Assembly (NCBI GenBank): GCA_900319235.1
Contig: ONNR01000010.1
Coordinates: forward strand, 62,001-126,000
Direction of reading: 5' to 3'
DNA from: an uncultured Prevotellaceae bacterium
Lineage (GTDB): Bacteria > Bacteroidota > Bacteroidia > Bacteroidales > UBA3663
DNA: 64,000 nt
Notes under the pieces: model-generated
What the model saw: the letters and a program-made list of their open reading frames with translations, nothing else
Told to the model about the DNA's origin: nothing
The model's database searches: none
Translations under genes and position numbers: made by a program
Shown: positions 17,601 to 25,423 of the stretch, in pieces
Position numbering within the stretch: the stretch's first letter is position 1
Layout: each line of letters begins with the position of its first letter

Positions 17601-19131
17601 AAGTGACGGATGCACTGCTTTCGTTCATTTCACCTACGAACGAAACAACCTCCCAAGAATAGTGGTTGTGCGATGCAGGGAGCTCGTCGGTGATTGAGGT
17701 TTCAGCCGTAGCTTCTGCAAGAACGACTTCATCGGGATGGCGTACTACATAATAGCGGACTGCTGCATCGTCGAAGGCTCCACCATTGATAGAGGCTGTT
17801 GGAGCTGTCCAACTGATGGTAGCCTTGCCGTCGGCCAACGTAGCGGTGAGATTCTCGACAGCAGTGGGCTGGTCAGCGCCTATATAGGCTTCCCAAATGC
17901 GCTCTGGGCCTTGTCCTGCTTCATTCTCGAAGGTGATGACAACCTCATGGTTGCCATCGGCGAGGTTGAGGGTCACTTCTGTATCAGCACCAGGAGCAAC
18001 CTTCAGGGTCTGCTTCTCTCCATCGACTACGAGGTTGGCTGTTACTTCGCCTGTAAGAGCCTGGCCTGTGGTATAGGTGGTAGTTGGAGCGGTGAAACTG
18101 AGTTTGCCTTCATTGTAGTTAATGTTGGTGGCTGCAGCAGGAGCATCGCCAGGAGCATACTTGATGAAGGCGCCCTGCAAGTGCTCATCGTTCGGCATGT
18201 CGCTTACGAATGTGCACTCACCGGTCTCGTAGTTGATTGTGTAGATATACGACTCAGCTTCATAACCATTTCCGACGGTACGAGGTACAATCCAATAAAC
18301 GGTGCCGGTAGCGGGGTCGGTGACTGCGGTTTCGGAGTTAGGATAGCGTCCGAAGGGGATGTCGAGGTCGACTACCTTCTCAATGCTGGCGTCGGTCTTG
18401 CTGATCTTGTAGAGTTCCTTCGTGTTGTAGGGGATGCCGTAGAGCTGGCCGGCTTTGTCAAAGAAGAGAGTTTGTACGAAGATCTGGTCAATCTTGCCCA
18501 CTTCTGTAGCGGTCTTTGTCTCAAGGTCAATCTCCATGAGAGGACGATTCGTGCGGTAAGTATCCCAGTCCATCTCCCCCCAGAAGACGAAGTAGGCCTT
18601 GCCTGTTGTCTCATCGAAGGCGGCCACCTGACGTAGGAAGTCATCTTTCTCGCAGATGACGTCAGTACTTTCGAGTTCCCATGTCTCAGTGTTGTAGGTC
18701 TTCATGATGCACTGGGTGCCGTCCATCTCAAGAGTGTAGAACTTGCCGCGTGCATAGAAAGCGGTTAATCCACCAATTTCGGGACTGACGTCCTTCTTCG
18801 AGGTTTGTGGTCCTGCGTGGAAGCGGATGACGTTGTAGGGTCCTCCCGACACGTCGTTGTAACCGCTGTCGGCATGCTTCAGACCGTAGATGACGGGATA
18901 GTCAGCAACATTGGGACGGGCGTCCACGTTGCGACGATTGGTACGTGAGGCCTTTCCTGAAAAATCCTGGAGGGCCTTCTGTCGTGTGTTAACGACTTTG
19001 AGCTGTCCCTTTGCGGCTGCTTCCTTCTGTTGGGCAGGAGTGCGGAATGCCGAGAGGAGGGACTGCCCATAACTGGCAGCGCCGAGAGTGGCAATGCCAA
19101 GAACGAGTGGTAATAGTAGTTTTGCTCTCAT
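14644..19131 (-). CDS. Giant secreted multidomain adhesin-like protein, type IX-like tail
   Basis: A 1495-residue protein with a signal peptide (LLLPLVLGIATLGAASYGQ). Residues about 70-340 read like a beta-propeller (GGLTAFYARGKFYTLEMDG, GQLYGIPYNTKELYKI). Then come fibronectin-III-like repeats (LTATLADGKATISWTAPT) and at least three cleaved-adhesin-type jelly rolls at about 525-690, 900-1065 and 1203-1400, each with the DDYLVTP or DDWLISS signature. A CARDB-like domain lies near 1100-1200. The tail VEIFSIDGRRIEGKAEPGIYLLRQG is a type IX-like sorting signal. Similar folds occur in gingipain haemagglutinin regions. It is first of three surface-protein genes and has its own promoter (19180-19211). 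The ligand is unknown. Confidence 0.85.
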   Translation of the reverse strand: MRAKLLLPLVLGIATLGAASYGQSLLSAFRTPAQQKEAAAKGQLKVVNTRQKALQDFSGKASRTNRRNVDARPNVADYPVIYGLKHADSGYNDVSGGPYNVIRFHAGPQTSKKDVSPEIGGLTAFYARGKFYTLEMDGTQCIMKTYNTETWELESTDVICEKDDFLRQVAAFDETTGKAYFVFWGEMDWDTYRTNRPLMEIDLETKTATEVGKIDQIFVQTLFFDKAGQLYGIPYNTKELYKISKTDASIEKVVDLDIPFGRYPNSETAVTDPATGTVYWIVPRTVGNGYEAESYIYTINYETGECTFVSDMPNDEHLQGAFIKYAPGDAPAAATNINYNEGKLSFTAPTTTYTTGQALTGEVTANLVVDGEKQTLKVAPGADTEVTLNLADGNHEVVITFENEAGQGPERIWEAYIGADQPTAVENLTATLADGKATISWTAPTASINGGAFDDAAVRYYVVRHPDEVVLAEATAETSITDELPASHNHYSWEVVSFVGEMNESSASVTSNEIVYGDTWIPNYVEQFNAQEDWDLFTVIDNNADGSGWLYMASKQTAYLLGNGAYDPDFNPNGGKGMDDYLVTPSIQLKKGVQYRLTFDAIEVGLSHEYLNVYLGQGTTVDALKTTLAKYDLDWRNDNTNQIIDFSVEEDGLYNIAFHDCALVYSSNYSLDNIGIELFACFEGPAASTNLVATPGTGGALQSTLSFTLPTTTFQGAALEEITSVEISRNGQPIATLEGKPGETLTYEDNNVANGEATYTVVCYNAAGQGAPASVTIWVGLDIPAAPSLIECHQTADIKPFVSWNAVTAAGAHGGYVVPEDVSYILCKYNEYNWDNHWEQVASTKDLSAIDDTYYSYWGQKMETYALFAVNEAGISEGTQFNINLGTPWETPYEEGFAWAFASKDPWTLFASTYDYAWSISAGSGLAVKPYDEDGGMLYYTYKGEDSNEQIMQGPRVALSTLTKAELSFYMYHGVEADPEDVVLEVWACYNDADWKKLGTVDYNNGATGWARSSFALETPEAPEGYAPSNIQIAFRGITTVPSASIFIDKIAIADGVDVDAALVGISGAKRATPGEFQMFSFAVANYGMKDLSDYKVALTISDGELTQEDEISTDQVLKAGEVATLSYEVEFDKSHSGKTFTISATVVAADDANTDNNSGEIQVYVKGNNLPAATDLAAEQDDKGINLSWSAPATDEITDPVVDGFDDYESFIIDGIGDWKTYDGDGAITVYFGGPSVPNNFDAKAWQVWAPEEAGFSLERFDVLTPHSGNKYIASWTASDGVSATQPTDDWLISSDVQGGSDLSFYYRVPNDGSDPQNVEILYSNTDQQPENFQHVDGDQIVGTTAWVKLEYTLPNDAKYFAIRNWNNGDATTVAFIDDVEYTPLFGATSKLTFLGYNIYRDGELIAEKVQDTTYCDETSVGDHEYFVTAVWAEGESNASNVIEINVITNIGEILMNNEPVEIFSIDGRRIEGKAEPGIYLLRQGDKTAKVVIK

Positions 19132-19179
19132 AAGTGATTATTGGTTGGTTATGTTTAAGTGTCTTGTGAATTGTCGCTG

Positions 19180-19211
19180 CAAAGTTACAGATTATTTGCT
19201 TTTTGTCCAAA
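19180..19211 (-). promoter_or_regulatory. Promoter of the giant adhesin gene
   Basis: On the minus strand TTTG (19208-19211), 20 bases, then TAACTTTG (19180-19187). The -33 box lies right beside the MATE gene's stop codon at 19213, so the adhesin unit is transcribed separately even though the upstream gene has the same direction. Confidence 0.7.
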
Positions 19212-19212
19212 T

Positions 19213-20628
19213 TTATGCAAACTTTTTTGCAAAATTTTTATTTGAATGGGATAATTGCCGCTGAATCCATCGATATGCGATGCAAAGAGCGATGGAAGTG
19301 ACCGCCCAGCTGACAGGATAACAAGCCGAGAGGACTCCGAAATCGGGATACACCTGGAAGACGGAGCCAATCCACGCCAATCGCAGCCCCACAATGCCCA
19401 GCAGGGAGATTATCGTCGGGACAAGGGAATGTCCATAAGCCCTCAAAATGCCAGTGAAGGCTTCGACCACAGCATTCAGACATTCGGTCGAACTGATTAC
19501 CCATATTCGAATCCGCGCCATGGCGATGACGGCGGCATTGGTCGTAAAGATGTGCAGCAGCGGACGAGAGAACGCCACCAGGACGAGACTGACGAGCAAG
19601 GTACAACCTGCTCCCCAGATAAGGCTCCAGCGGGCTATCGTGCGGCAACGGTCAAGTTTGCCTGCACCATAATTCTGTCCAATCCAGGTGGTGGCTGTCT
19701 GACTCAGCGAATTGGCAATGAAATAAAGGTAATATTCGAAGTTCATGGCAGCGGTGGCTGCGGCAACCGCTATGGTGCCCAGGCTATTGATGCTCTGCTG
19801 AATCATGATGTTCGAAAAAGAGAACAGACAGCCTTGCAGCCCGGCTGGAATGCCGATAAGTGCGATTTTGCGGAGCTGGTGACGATCGATCCTCAACTGG
19901 TGCATGCGCACCTTGAGCACGCCCTCTTCATGGCGTAGGAAATTGATTAGGCGATAGGAGGAAAATGCTGTAGCGATGACGGTGGCCAAAGCCACGCCTT
20001 CGACACCCCAACCCAATCCGAGTACAAACAGCAAATTGAGGGAGACGTTGATGAGCCCGCTGAGAAAGAGCGTGTGAAGCGGCCGCCGCGTGTCGCCCTT
20101 CGAACGAAGGATGGCTGCTGCAAAGTTGTAGAGCATCAGGAAGGGCATACCTGCAAAATAAATGCGCAGGTAGAGAACGGCTTGCGGAAGGACATCGTCG
20201 GGCGTGGAGAGTGCCGCAAGAATGGGGTAGGCAACAACCTGCCCGAAGCCCGCCAGGAAGATGCCGCTCAATAGTGCAAGCAGCAGGGCGGTGTGTACGG
20301 CACGTCGGACGCCATGGTCATTCCCTTCGCCCAGGAGGTGAGCAATCACGACATTGGCGCCTATGGACAGGCCGACAAAAAGATTGATAAGCAGATTGAT
20401 GACGGGGGAACAGGCTCCGACGGCTGCCAATGCCGAATGCCCGGCGAACTGGCCGACTACGGCTACGTCGGTAGAATTGAAAAGCTGCTGCAGCATTCCA
20501 CTGGCGGCAATCGGCATGGCAAACGAGAGCAAACGACGTGGGATAGGACCCTCGAGCATATCGGTTTGCAATCGATACTTGTGCGGATGATGCCGGTGAA
20601 GGTGGAGATGCGGGTGAGAGATAAACAT
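19213..20628 (-). CDS. MATE-family multidrug/sodium efflux transporter
   Basis: A 471-residue polytopic inner-membrane protein with about twelve hydrophobic segments. MatE signatures include MLEGPIPRRLLSFAMPIAASGMLQQLFNSTDVAVVGQF, GLSIGANVVIAHLLGEG and QTATTWIGQNYGAGKLDRC. It probably exports cationic drugs or metabolites using an ion gradient. The ATG at 20628 lies one base after the upstream stop (TGAAATG), so I keep it; it adds a His-rich leader (HPHLHLHRHHPHKY) before the conserved MLEGPIP, which could be an alternative start at 20559. The leader is unusual for this family. Confidence 0.9.
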   Translation of the reverse strand: MFISHPHLHLHRHHPHKYRLQTDMLEGPIPRRLLSFAMPIAASGMLQQLFNSTDVAVVGQFAGHSALAAVGACSPVINLLINLFVGLSIGANVVIAHLLGEGNDHGVRRAVHTALLLALLSGIFLAGFGQVVAYPILAALSTPDDVLPQAVLYLRIYFAGMPFLMLYNFAAAILRSKGDTRRPLHTLFLSGLINVSLNLLFVLGLGWGVEGVALATVIATAFSSYRLINFLRHEEGVLKVRMHQLRIDRHQLRKIALIGIPAGLQGCLFSFSNIMIQQSINSLGTIAVAAATAAMNFEYYLYFIANSLSQTATTWIGQNYGAGKLDRCRTIARWSLIWGAGCTLLVSLVLVAFSRPLLHIFTTNAAVIAMARIRIWVISSTECLNAVVEAFTGILRAYGHSLVPTIISLLGIVGLRLAWIGSVFQVYPDFGVLSACYPVSWAVTSIALCIAYRWIQRQLSHSNKNFAKKFA

Positions 20629-20629
20629 T

Positions 20630-21598
20630 TCAGGCAGCTATGAAGTGGGGGAGCAGGCAGAGGGCAGCGCCGACGGCAATGATGAGGAGGATCCACCATT
20701 CGACCAGCGCCGAACGGAGATTGGCCTGCTGGATAGTGAGTTGGAGGGCAAGCAGCGTGGCGAGCATCGGGAGCAGGGTGGCAAGGTGCGCCGCATCGAG
20801 CACGAGCAGACCCATCATAACCAGGCTGAGTACCGACACAAGAACGATGGAGGCTTCGGCACGTACAGTCTGCCCCACATCGATGGCAAGTCCCGCCATG
20901 GCATAGACCAACAGGAGCAGCCCCACATAGGCCACGAAAGCAGTGCACCACGTTCCCATGGCAGCAAGTTCTGCCAGCGGGGGAGCCTGGAAGAGACGAA
21001 GATAGGCAGCCATCATGCCGTCGGCTGCATCGATGCTATTGCCAAAGAAGTGTGCCAGATAGATCAGCCAGATACCGAGCACGATGCCCGTCAGGGCACT
21101 CATCATGTTGCGCAGACTTGAGCAGCGCATGTAGTAACTGGCAATGAGCAACAGTACGATCCACAACAGCGCATGTGGGCAGAGCGTGGAGGTAAGGCCG
21201 ATGATGAGTCCGAGCAGCATGTGCTTGATGATGGCGACGCGACGTTGCCACAGGCTCATCTGGAGTGAGAGGAAAGCGAGCAGGGCGAGTTGCTGCACAA
21301 TGCCCCACACGCCTTCGTCGTCGGTGCCTGGGATGACGAGATAGCATCGGGCAAAGCACAGCGACGCGGTGAGCAGCGGCCAACTGATGGCAAAGGCCTT
21401 CACGCTGGCGCCTCCGTCGAGTCGAAACCGTGCCACGATGTGCCAGATGCCTGCCGAGAGCACTCCTGCGGTGACCCATGCGCTCCACAATGCCTTGGGA
21501 GTGGCTTGGCCCAGTAGCGCGAGCACAGCAACTAGCGCCGCGCTCAGCAGGATGAGCACGGGCGTCACGTGGCGGTATTGGGTAAGAGGAGCGTACAC
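20630..21598 (-). CDS. Polytopic membrane protein of unknown function
   Basis: A 322-residue protein from a GTG at 21598, with about nine to ten hydrophobic segments (LILLSAALVAVLALLG, HMLLGLIIGLTSTLCPHALLWIVLLLIASYYM, GIVLGIWLIYLAHFFG and others). I recognise no catalytic motif; Bacteroidales genomes often carry such poorly defined membrane proteins beside purD. Its stop is one base from the MATE start, so the two genes are translationally coupled. Upstream, the 160-bp gap to purD is filled by a short-unit repeat tract, and the GTG lies 3 bp from that tract. Confidence 0.75.
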   Translation of the reverse strand: MYAPLTQYRHVTPVLILLSAALVAVLALLGQATPKALWSAWVTAGVLSAGIWHIVARFRLDGGASVKAFAISWPLLTASLCFARCYLVIPGTDDEGVWGIVQQLALLAFLSLQMSLWQRRVAIIKHMLLGLIIGLTSTLCPHALLWIVLLLIASYYMRCSSLRNMMSALTGIVLGIWLIYLAHFFGNSIDAADGMMAAYLRLFQAPPLAELAAMGTWCTAFVAYVGLLLLVYAMAGLAIDVGQTVRAEASIVLVSVLSLVMMGLLVLDAAHLATLLPMLATLLALQLTIQQANLRSALVEWWILLIIAVGAALCLLPHFIAA

Positions 21599-21601
21599 GA
21601 G

Positions 21602-21752
21602 AGGGGCTTGAGGGGTTAAGAGGGGTTAAGAGGGGTTAAGAGGGGTTCTGAAGGGTTAAGAGGGGTTAAGAGGGGTTCTGAAGGGTTAAGAGGGGTCGAA
21701 CAGCCCTTCGAACCTTTCGAACTATTCGAACCTTTCAGAACTTCCAGCAATA
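21602..21752. repeat. GGGGTTAAGA / TTCGAACCT short tandem repeat tract
   Basis: Between purD and the membrane-protein gene. The left part has about nine 10-bp units (GGGGTTAAGA, with GGGGTTCTGA variants); the right part (21702-21745) has 9-10-bp units TTCGAACCT in the opposite sense. The G-rich and C-rich parts are imperfect reverse complements, so the spacer RNA can fold on itself. Confidence 0.85.
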
Positions 21753-21760
21753 AGCTGGTA

Positions 21761-23107
21761 TCAGTCCCAGGCGGCGAGATCCTGACCGATGTCGCGGCGA
21801 TAGTACTTGCCTTCGAACTCGATGAGCTGGGCACCACGCATCGACTGGGCGAGGGCGGCAGCACGATCGGAGCCGTAGGACGTGACGGCGATGACGCGTC
21901 CGCCAGCCGTGACGACCTGGCCTGCATCATTGCGTGCCGTGCCGGCATGGAAGAGGATGGAGTGGCGTGCCGAGTCGGCGGGAGCCACGGTGCCCTGGGT
22001 GAAGAGTTCGTGGTCGAGGCCCGTCATCACCTTGCCCTTTGCATAGGAACCTGGATAGCCTCCGCTTACGAGCATTACGGTGACGGCTGCGCGCGGATCG
22101 ACTTCGAGCGTCTTCGTGTCGAGGTTGCCGTCGGCTACGCCTTCGAGCAGCGTCACCAGGTCGCTCTGGATGCGCGGCATGACGACTTCGGTCTCGGGAT
22201 CGCCCATGCGGACGTTGTATTCGATGACCATAGGGTCGCCGGCATGATACTGCTGGATGTCGCGGTCGATGCGGATGAGGCCGAGGAAGATGAAGCCCTG
22301 ATAGCGCAGTCCTTCCTGCTGGAGGCCTGCGATGGTGGGGCGGACGATGCGTTCTTCAACCTTCTGCATGAACTCGTCATCGGCAAAAGGTACGGGCGAA
22401 CAGTTGCCCATGCCGCCGGTGTTGGGACCGGTATCGCCTTCGCCGATGCGCTTGTAGTCCTTTGCCACAGGCAGGATCTTGTAGTGCTGACCGTCGGTGA
22501 GCACGAAGACCGAGCATTCGATGCCCGACAGGAACTCCTCGATGACGACGGTGGCCGAAGCTGCACCAAACATGCCATCGAGCATCAGGCGGAGTTCGCG
22601 GCGAGCCTCGTCGAGGGTGGGGAGGATGAGCACGCCCTTGCCGGCTGCCAGTCCGTCGGCCTTGAGCACGTAGGGCGCCTGGAGTTCTTCGAGGAAACGG
22701 CATGCCTCGTCGTACTGCTCGGCGTTGAACGAGCGATAGCGGGCGGTGGGGATCTGATGACGGCTCATGAAGCCCTTGGCAAAGTCTTTCGAGCCTTCGA
22801 GTTGGGCTGCTGCCTTGCTGGGACCGATGACGCGGATGCCTGCGAGGCGTTCGTTGCCTTTGATGTAGTCGTAGATGCCGTTGACCAAGGGGTCTTCGGG
22901 GCCAACGACAATCATGCCGATCTGGTGCTGGAGGCAGAAGTCAGCAATCTTGTCAAACTCGCCCACCTTGATGGGGACGTTCTGTCCGTAGGCGCTTGTG
23001 CCAGCGTTGCCTGGGGCAATGTATAGTTGTTCGCACTTGGGGCTTTGTGCCAGTTTCCAAGCGATGGCGCATTCGCGGCCGCCACTGCCGAGAAGGAGGA
23101 GGTTCAT
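21761..23107 (-). CDS. purD: Phosphoribosylamine-glycine ligase (GARS)
   Basis: A 448-residue cytoplasmic enzyme that joins glycine to phosphoribosylamine in de novo purine synthesis, using ATP. Signatures in order: [16 protein letters not shown] at the N-terminus, [17 protein letters not shown], the ATP-grasp segment [17 protein letters not shown] near 135-150, [14 protein letters not shown], and [17 protein letters not shown]. The length is somewhat above the usual 420-430. Other pur genes are not in the window. It is bracketed by short-unit repeat tracts on both sides. Confidence 0.95.
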   Translation of the reverse strand: MNLLLLGSGGRECAIAWKLAQSPKCEQLYIAPGNAGTSAYGQNVPIKVGEFDKIADFCLQHQIGMIVVGPEDPLVNGIYDYIKGNERLAGIRVIGPSKAAAQLEGSKDFAKGFMSRHQIPTARYRSFNAEQYDEACRFLEELQAPYVLKADGLAAGKGVLILPTLDEARRELRLMLDGMFGAASATVVIEEFLSGIECSVFVLTDGQHYKILPVAKDYKRIGEGDTGPNTGGMGNCSPVPFADDEFMQKVEERIVRPTIAGLQQEGLRYQGFIFLGLIRIDRDIQQYHAGDPMVIEYNVRMGDPETEVVMPRIQSDLVTLLEGVADGNLDTKTLEVDPRAAVTVMLVSGGYPGSYAKGKVMTGLDHELFTQGTVAPADSARHSILFHAGTARNDAGQVVTAGGRVIAVTSYGSDRAAALAQSMRGAQLIEFEGKYYRRDIGQDLAAWD

Positions 23108-23113
23108 AGGGAT

Positions 23114-23298
23114 AGGGTTAAGAGGGGTTAAGAGGGGTTTGAGGGGTTAAGAAGGGTTAAGAAGGGTTAAGAGGGGTTTGAGGGGTTAAGAAGGGTTAAG
23201 AAGGGTTAAGAGGGGCTAACAACCTTTCTTAACCTTTCGCTCCGAGCTCTGCTCGCGTGGAGCGAAGCGTAACAACCTTTCTTAACCTTTCAGAACCA
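23114..23298. repeat. Structured GGGGTTAAGA repeat tract between the dipeptidyl peptidase gene and purD
   Basis: About ten 10-bp units (GGGGTTAAGA, AGGGTTAAGA, GGGGTTTGAG) are followed by two copies of a 22-bp C-rich direct repeat at 23217-23238 and 23270-23291 (starting TAACAACCTTTC). Between these copies lies a 31-bp hairpin segment with arms CGCTCC and GGAGCG. The C-rich copies are the reverse sense of the left units. It fills the whole 194-bp spacer between two minus-strand genes. Confidence 0.85.
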
Positions 23299-23301
23299 TC
23301 A

Positions 23302-25416
23302 TTACAAATGCTCGTCAAAATAGCGTGTAATATTATTTAAAAGGTGAACACGGTCTTTGCCGCGCACATTGTGCTCGTGACCGATGTACATCAGGAAGTC
23401 GGGGTAGGTGTCAGCAGCGACAGCATTTTTGAGGAACTGCATCGACATCTGGGGCACGACGGTGCCGTCCTGGTCGTCGTGAATGATGAGCAGGTGACCG
23501 CGCAGTTTAGCAGCCTGATTGACCAGCGTGTTGGCAGCGTAGCCATCGGGGTTGTTCTGGGGCGTGCCCATGTAGCGTTCGCCATACATCACCTCGTAGC
23601 GGCTCCAGTCGAGTACGGGACCACCGCAGACGCCTACCTTGAACGTTTCGGGATAGTTGAGCATCATGTAGGTGGTCATGAAGCCGCCGTAACTCCATCC
23701 GTAGATGCCGATGCGGTCGGCATCGACATAGGGCAGGGTCTTGAGGTAGGCGACGCCCTGCATCTGGTCGAGGGCTTCGACCTGGCCGAGGTTGTGCCAG
23801 ATGGCTTGTTCGAAAGCAAGGCCACGGTTGTCGGAACCGCGTCCGTCGATGGTGAATACCACATATCCGCGATTGGCCATATAGCAATCCCAGCCGGGCA
23901 ATCCCCACTGGAAGCCGTCGGTGACGAGTTGAGCATGGGGGCCGTTGTAGAGATAGACGATGACGGGATAGCGCCGGTCGGGATGCTTGTCGTAGTCGCG
24001 TGGCTTGACGAGACGATAATAGAGGTCAGTCACTCCATCGGCGGCCTTGAGTGTGCCGAGTTCCACTTCGGGGCGTGCCAGCGTGGCGTGCTTTTCGTTT
24101 TGGAGATAGGGATTAGCTGCCGTGTAGAGCACATCGGTTGTGATTGGACGACCGTTCTTGAGGCTGATCAGTTGGCAGGTGCGCGGTGTCGCGTGGTTGG
24201 TGTAGGTGTCATAGACCTGTGTAAATTGTTCGTTTACCTTGATGCTATGACGGCCCTCCACCTGGGTGATACGGAATACCTTCGAACCTTTCGAACCCTT
24301 CGAACCTTTCGAACTTTTCAAACCCTTCGAACCACGCGGGATCTCTACCGCGTACAAGTTGCTTTCGAGCGGACTATCGGCAGCTGCCATGAAGTAAAGG
24401 TATTTTCCGATAGGGTCGATTCCGACAATCGAAGTGATGTCGTACTTGCCTTGGGTCAGCGGCAGGCAGACGACTTTGTCGCCAGCGATGTTGTAGAGAT
24501 AAGCCTGCATATAGCCGTCGCGTTCGCTAAGCCAGACGAAGCGGTCATTGGAGCCGGGAAGGAAGTAGGCGGGGTGCTTGGGTTCGACATAGCGGTCGGA
24601 ACTCTCGGTGAAGAGTGTTCGCACGAAATCGCCTGTCTGAACATCATAGACGTTCATCTCCATGTGGTTCTGCAGACGGTTGAGTTCGGCAGTGAGAATC
24701 TGACGGCAGTCGGGACGCCATGTGACGCAGGTCAGGTAATGATCGGACTGCGGTTTGGTTTTGAGCCAAACTGTCTGCATGTCGTCGGGATTGTAGATTC
24801 CCAAGGTGACCTGATGGCTCGTCATGCCCGCCATCGGATAGCGTATCCATTTGACTTCGGCCTCGCGGGGGTCGGTCTGGAGCAAAGGATATTGGCCCAC
24901 CATCGACTGGTCCATGCGGTAGAAGGCCAACAGGTGACCCTTGGGGCTCCAGAAGATGCCGCCGTCGATGCCGAACTCGTTACGATGGACCGATTGCCCC
25001 CAGACGATGGGCGATTGTCCCTCGTCGGGAGAGTCGCTGTCGGCATTGGGGTCGCTGACCTGATGGCGAAGGGGAGATTCACTTTCCGTCAGTTGTTCCA
25101 CCCAAAGACGATCACCTTCGTTAAGAGCTGTCCATAGTTTGTCGGCACTGGGTTCTCCTTTCAGCGTCGGGCGCTGAGACGCAGCTTTGGCAGCATCTTC
25201 GGGCAGCACATAATGGAACTCACCCTGCTCGTCGAACCAGGTGTTGAGGAGCGAGGGGGCATAGACGTAGTCGGGATGACCTGGCGTCAGTTGTGCCATC
25301 GTGGGCAGTTCTCCCTCGGTCTGAGGGATGGTGCTCAGGATGGTTTGCGCTGATGCAGAGAGAGTCATTGATGATGCCAAAAGGGTGGAGAGAAGGACTC
25401 GGATGCTTTTTTTCAT
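23302..25416 (-). CDS. Dipeptidyl peptidase IV-type S9 serine peptidase, secreted
   Basis: A 704-residue protein with a signal peptide (STLLASSMTLSASAQ), an N-terminal beta-propeller and a C-terminal alpha/beta-hydrolase. The triad is visible: Ser575 in GIYGWSYGGFMT, Asp near 650 in HDDQDGTVVP and His near 682 in GHEHNVRG. It would release N-terminal dipeptides (X-Pro or X-Ala) from peptides in the periplasm or outside. It fits the other peptidases of the same run (C1 aminopeptidase, S41 protease). Oddity: residues around 361-378 (GSKGLKSSKGSKGSKGSK) are encoded by six in-frame copies of a 9-bp TTCGAA-core repeat in a propeller loop. Confidence 0.92.
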   Translation of the reverse strand: MKKSIRVLLSTLLASSMTLSASAQTILSTIPQTEGELPTMAQLTPGHPDYVYAPSLLNTWFDEQGEFHYVLPEDAAKAASQRPTLKGEPSADKLWTALNEGDRLWVEQLTESESPLRHQVSDPNADSDSPDEGQSPIVWGQSVHRNEFGIDGGIFWSPKGHLLAFYRMDQSMVGQYPLLQTDPREAEVKWIRYPMAGMTSHQVTLGIYNPDDMQTVWLKTKPQSDHYLTCVTWRPDCRQILTAELNRLQNHMEMNVYDVQTGDFVRTLFTESSDRYVEPKHPAYFLPGSNDRFVWLSERDGYMQAYLYNIAGDKVVCLPLTQGKYDITSIVGIDPIGKYLYFMAAADSPLESNLYAVEIPRGSKGLKSSKGSKGSKGSKVFRITQVEGRHSIKVNEQFTQVYDTYTNHATPRTCQLISLKNGRPITTDVLYTAANPYLQNEKHATLARPEVELGTLKAADGVTDLYYRLVKPRDYDKHPDRRYPVIVYLYNGPHAQLVTDGFQWGLPGWDCYMANRGYVVFTIDGRGSDNRGLAFEQAIWHNLGQVEALDQMQGVAYLKTLPYVDADRIGIYGWSYGGFMTTYMMLNYPETFKVGVCGGPVLDWSRYEVMYGERYMGTPQNNPDGYAANTLVNQAAKLRGHLLIIHDDQDGTVVPQMSMQFLKNAVAADTYPDFLMYIGHEHNVRGKDRVHLLNNITRYFDEHL
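24281..24334. repeat. Six in-frame 9-bp TTCGAA-core repeats inside the dipeptidyl peptidase gene
   Basis: Units read TTCGAACCT, TTCGAACCC, TTCGAACCT, TTCGAACTT, TTCAAACCC and TTCGAACCA, each exactly 9 bp, giving a Ser/Lys/Gly-rich 18-residue loop on the minus strand without changing the frame. Confidence 0.88.
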
Positions 25417-25423
25417 TATCTAA

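Noticed and set aside
21602..23298. Short repeat tracts as CRISPR or iteron-type origin
   Set aside because: Units of 9-10 bp are too short for CRISPR, and the tracts occur at many sites inside operons without a replication initiator gene.
23344..25137. 597-codon open frame on the plus strand opposite the dipeptidyl peptidase gene
   Set aside because: The minus-strand gene has signal peptide, triad and family motifs over its whole length; the opposite frame has no recognisable domain and arises from codon bias.
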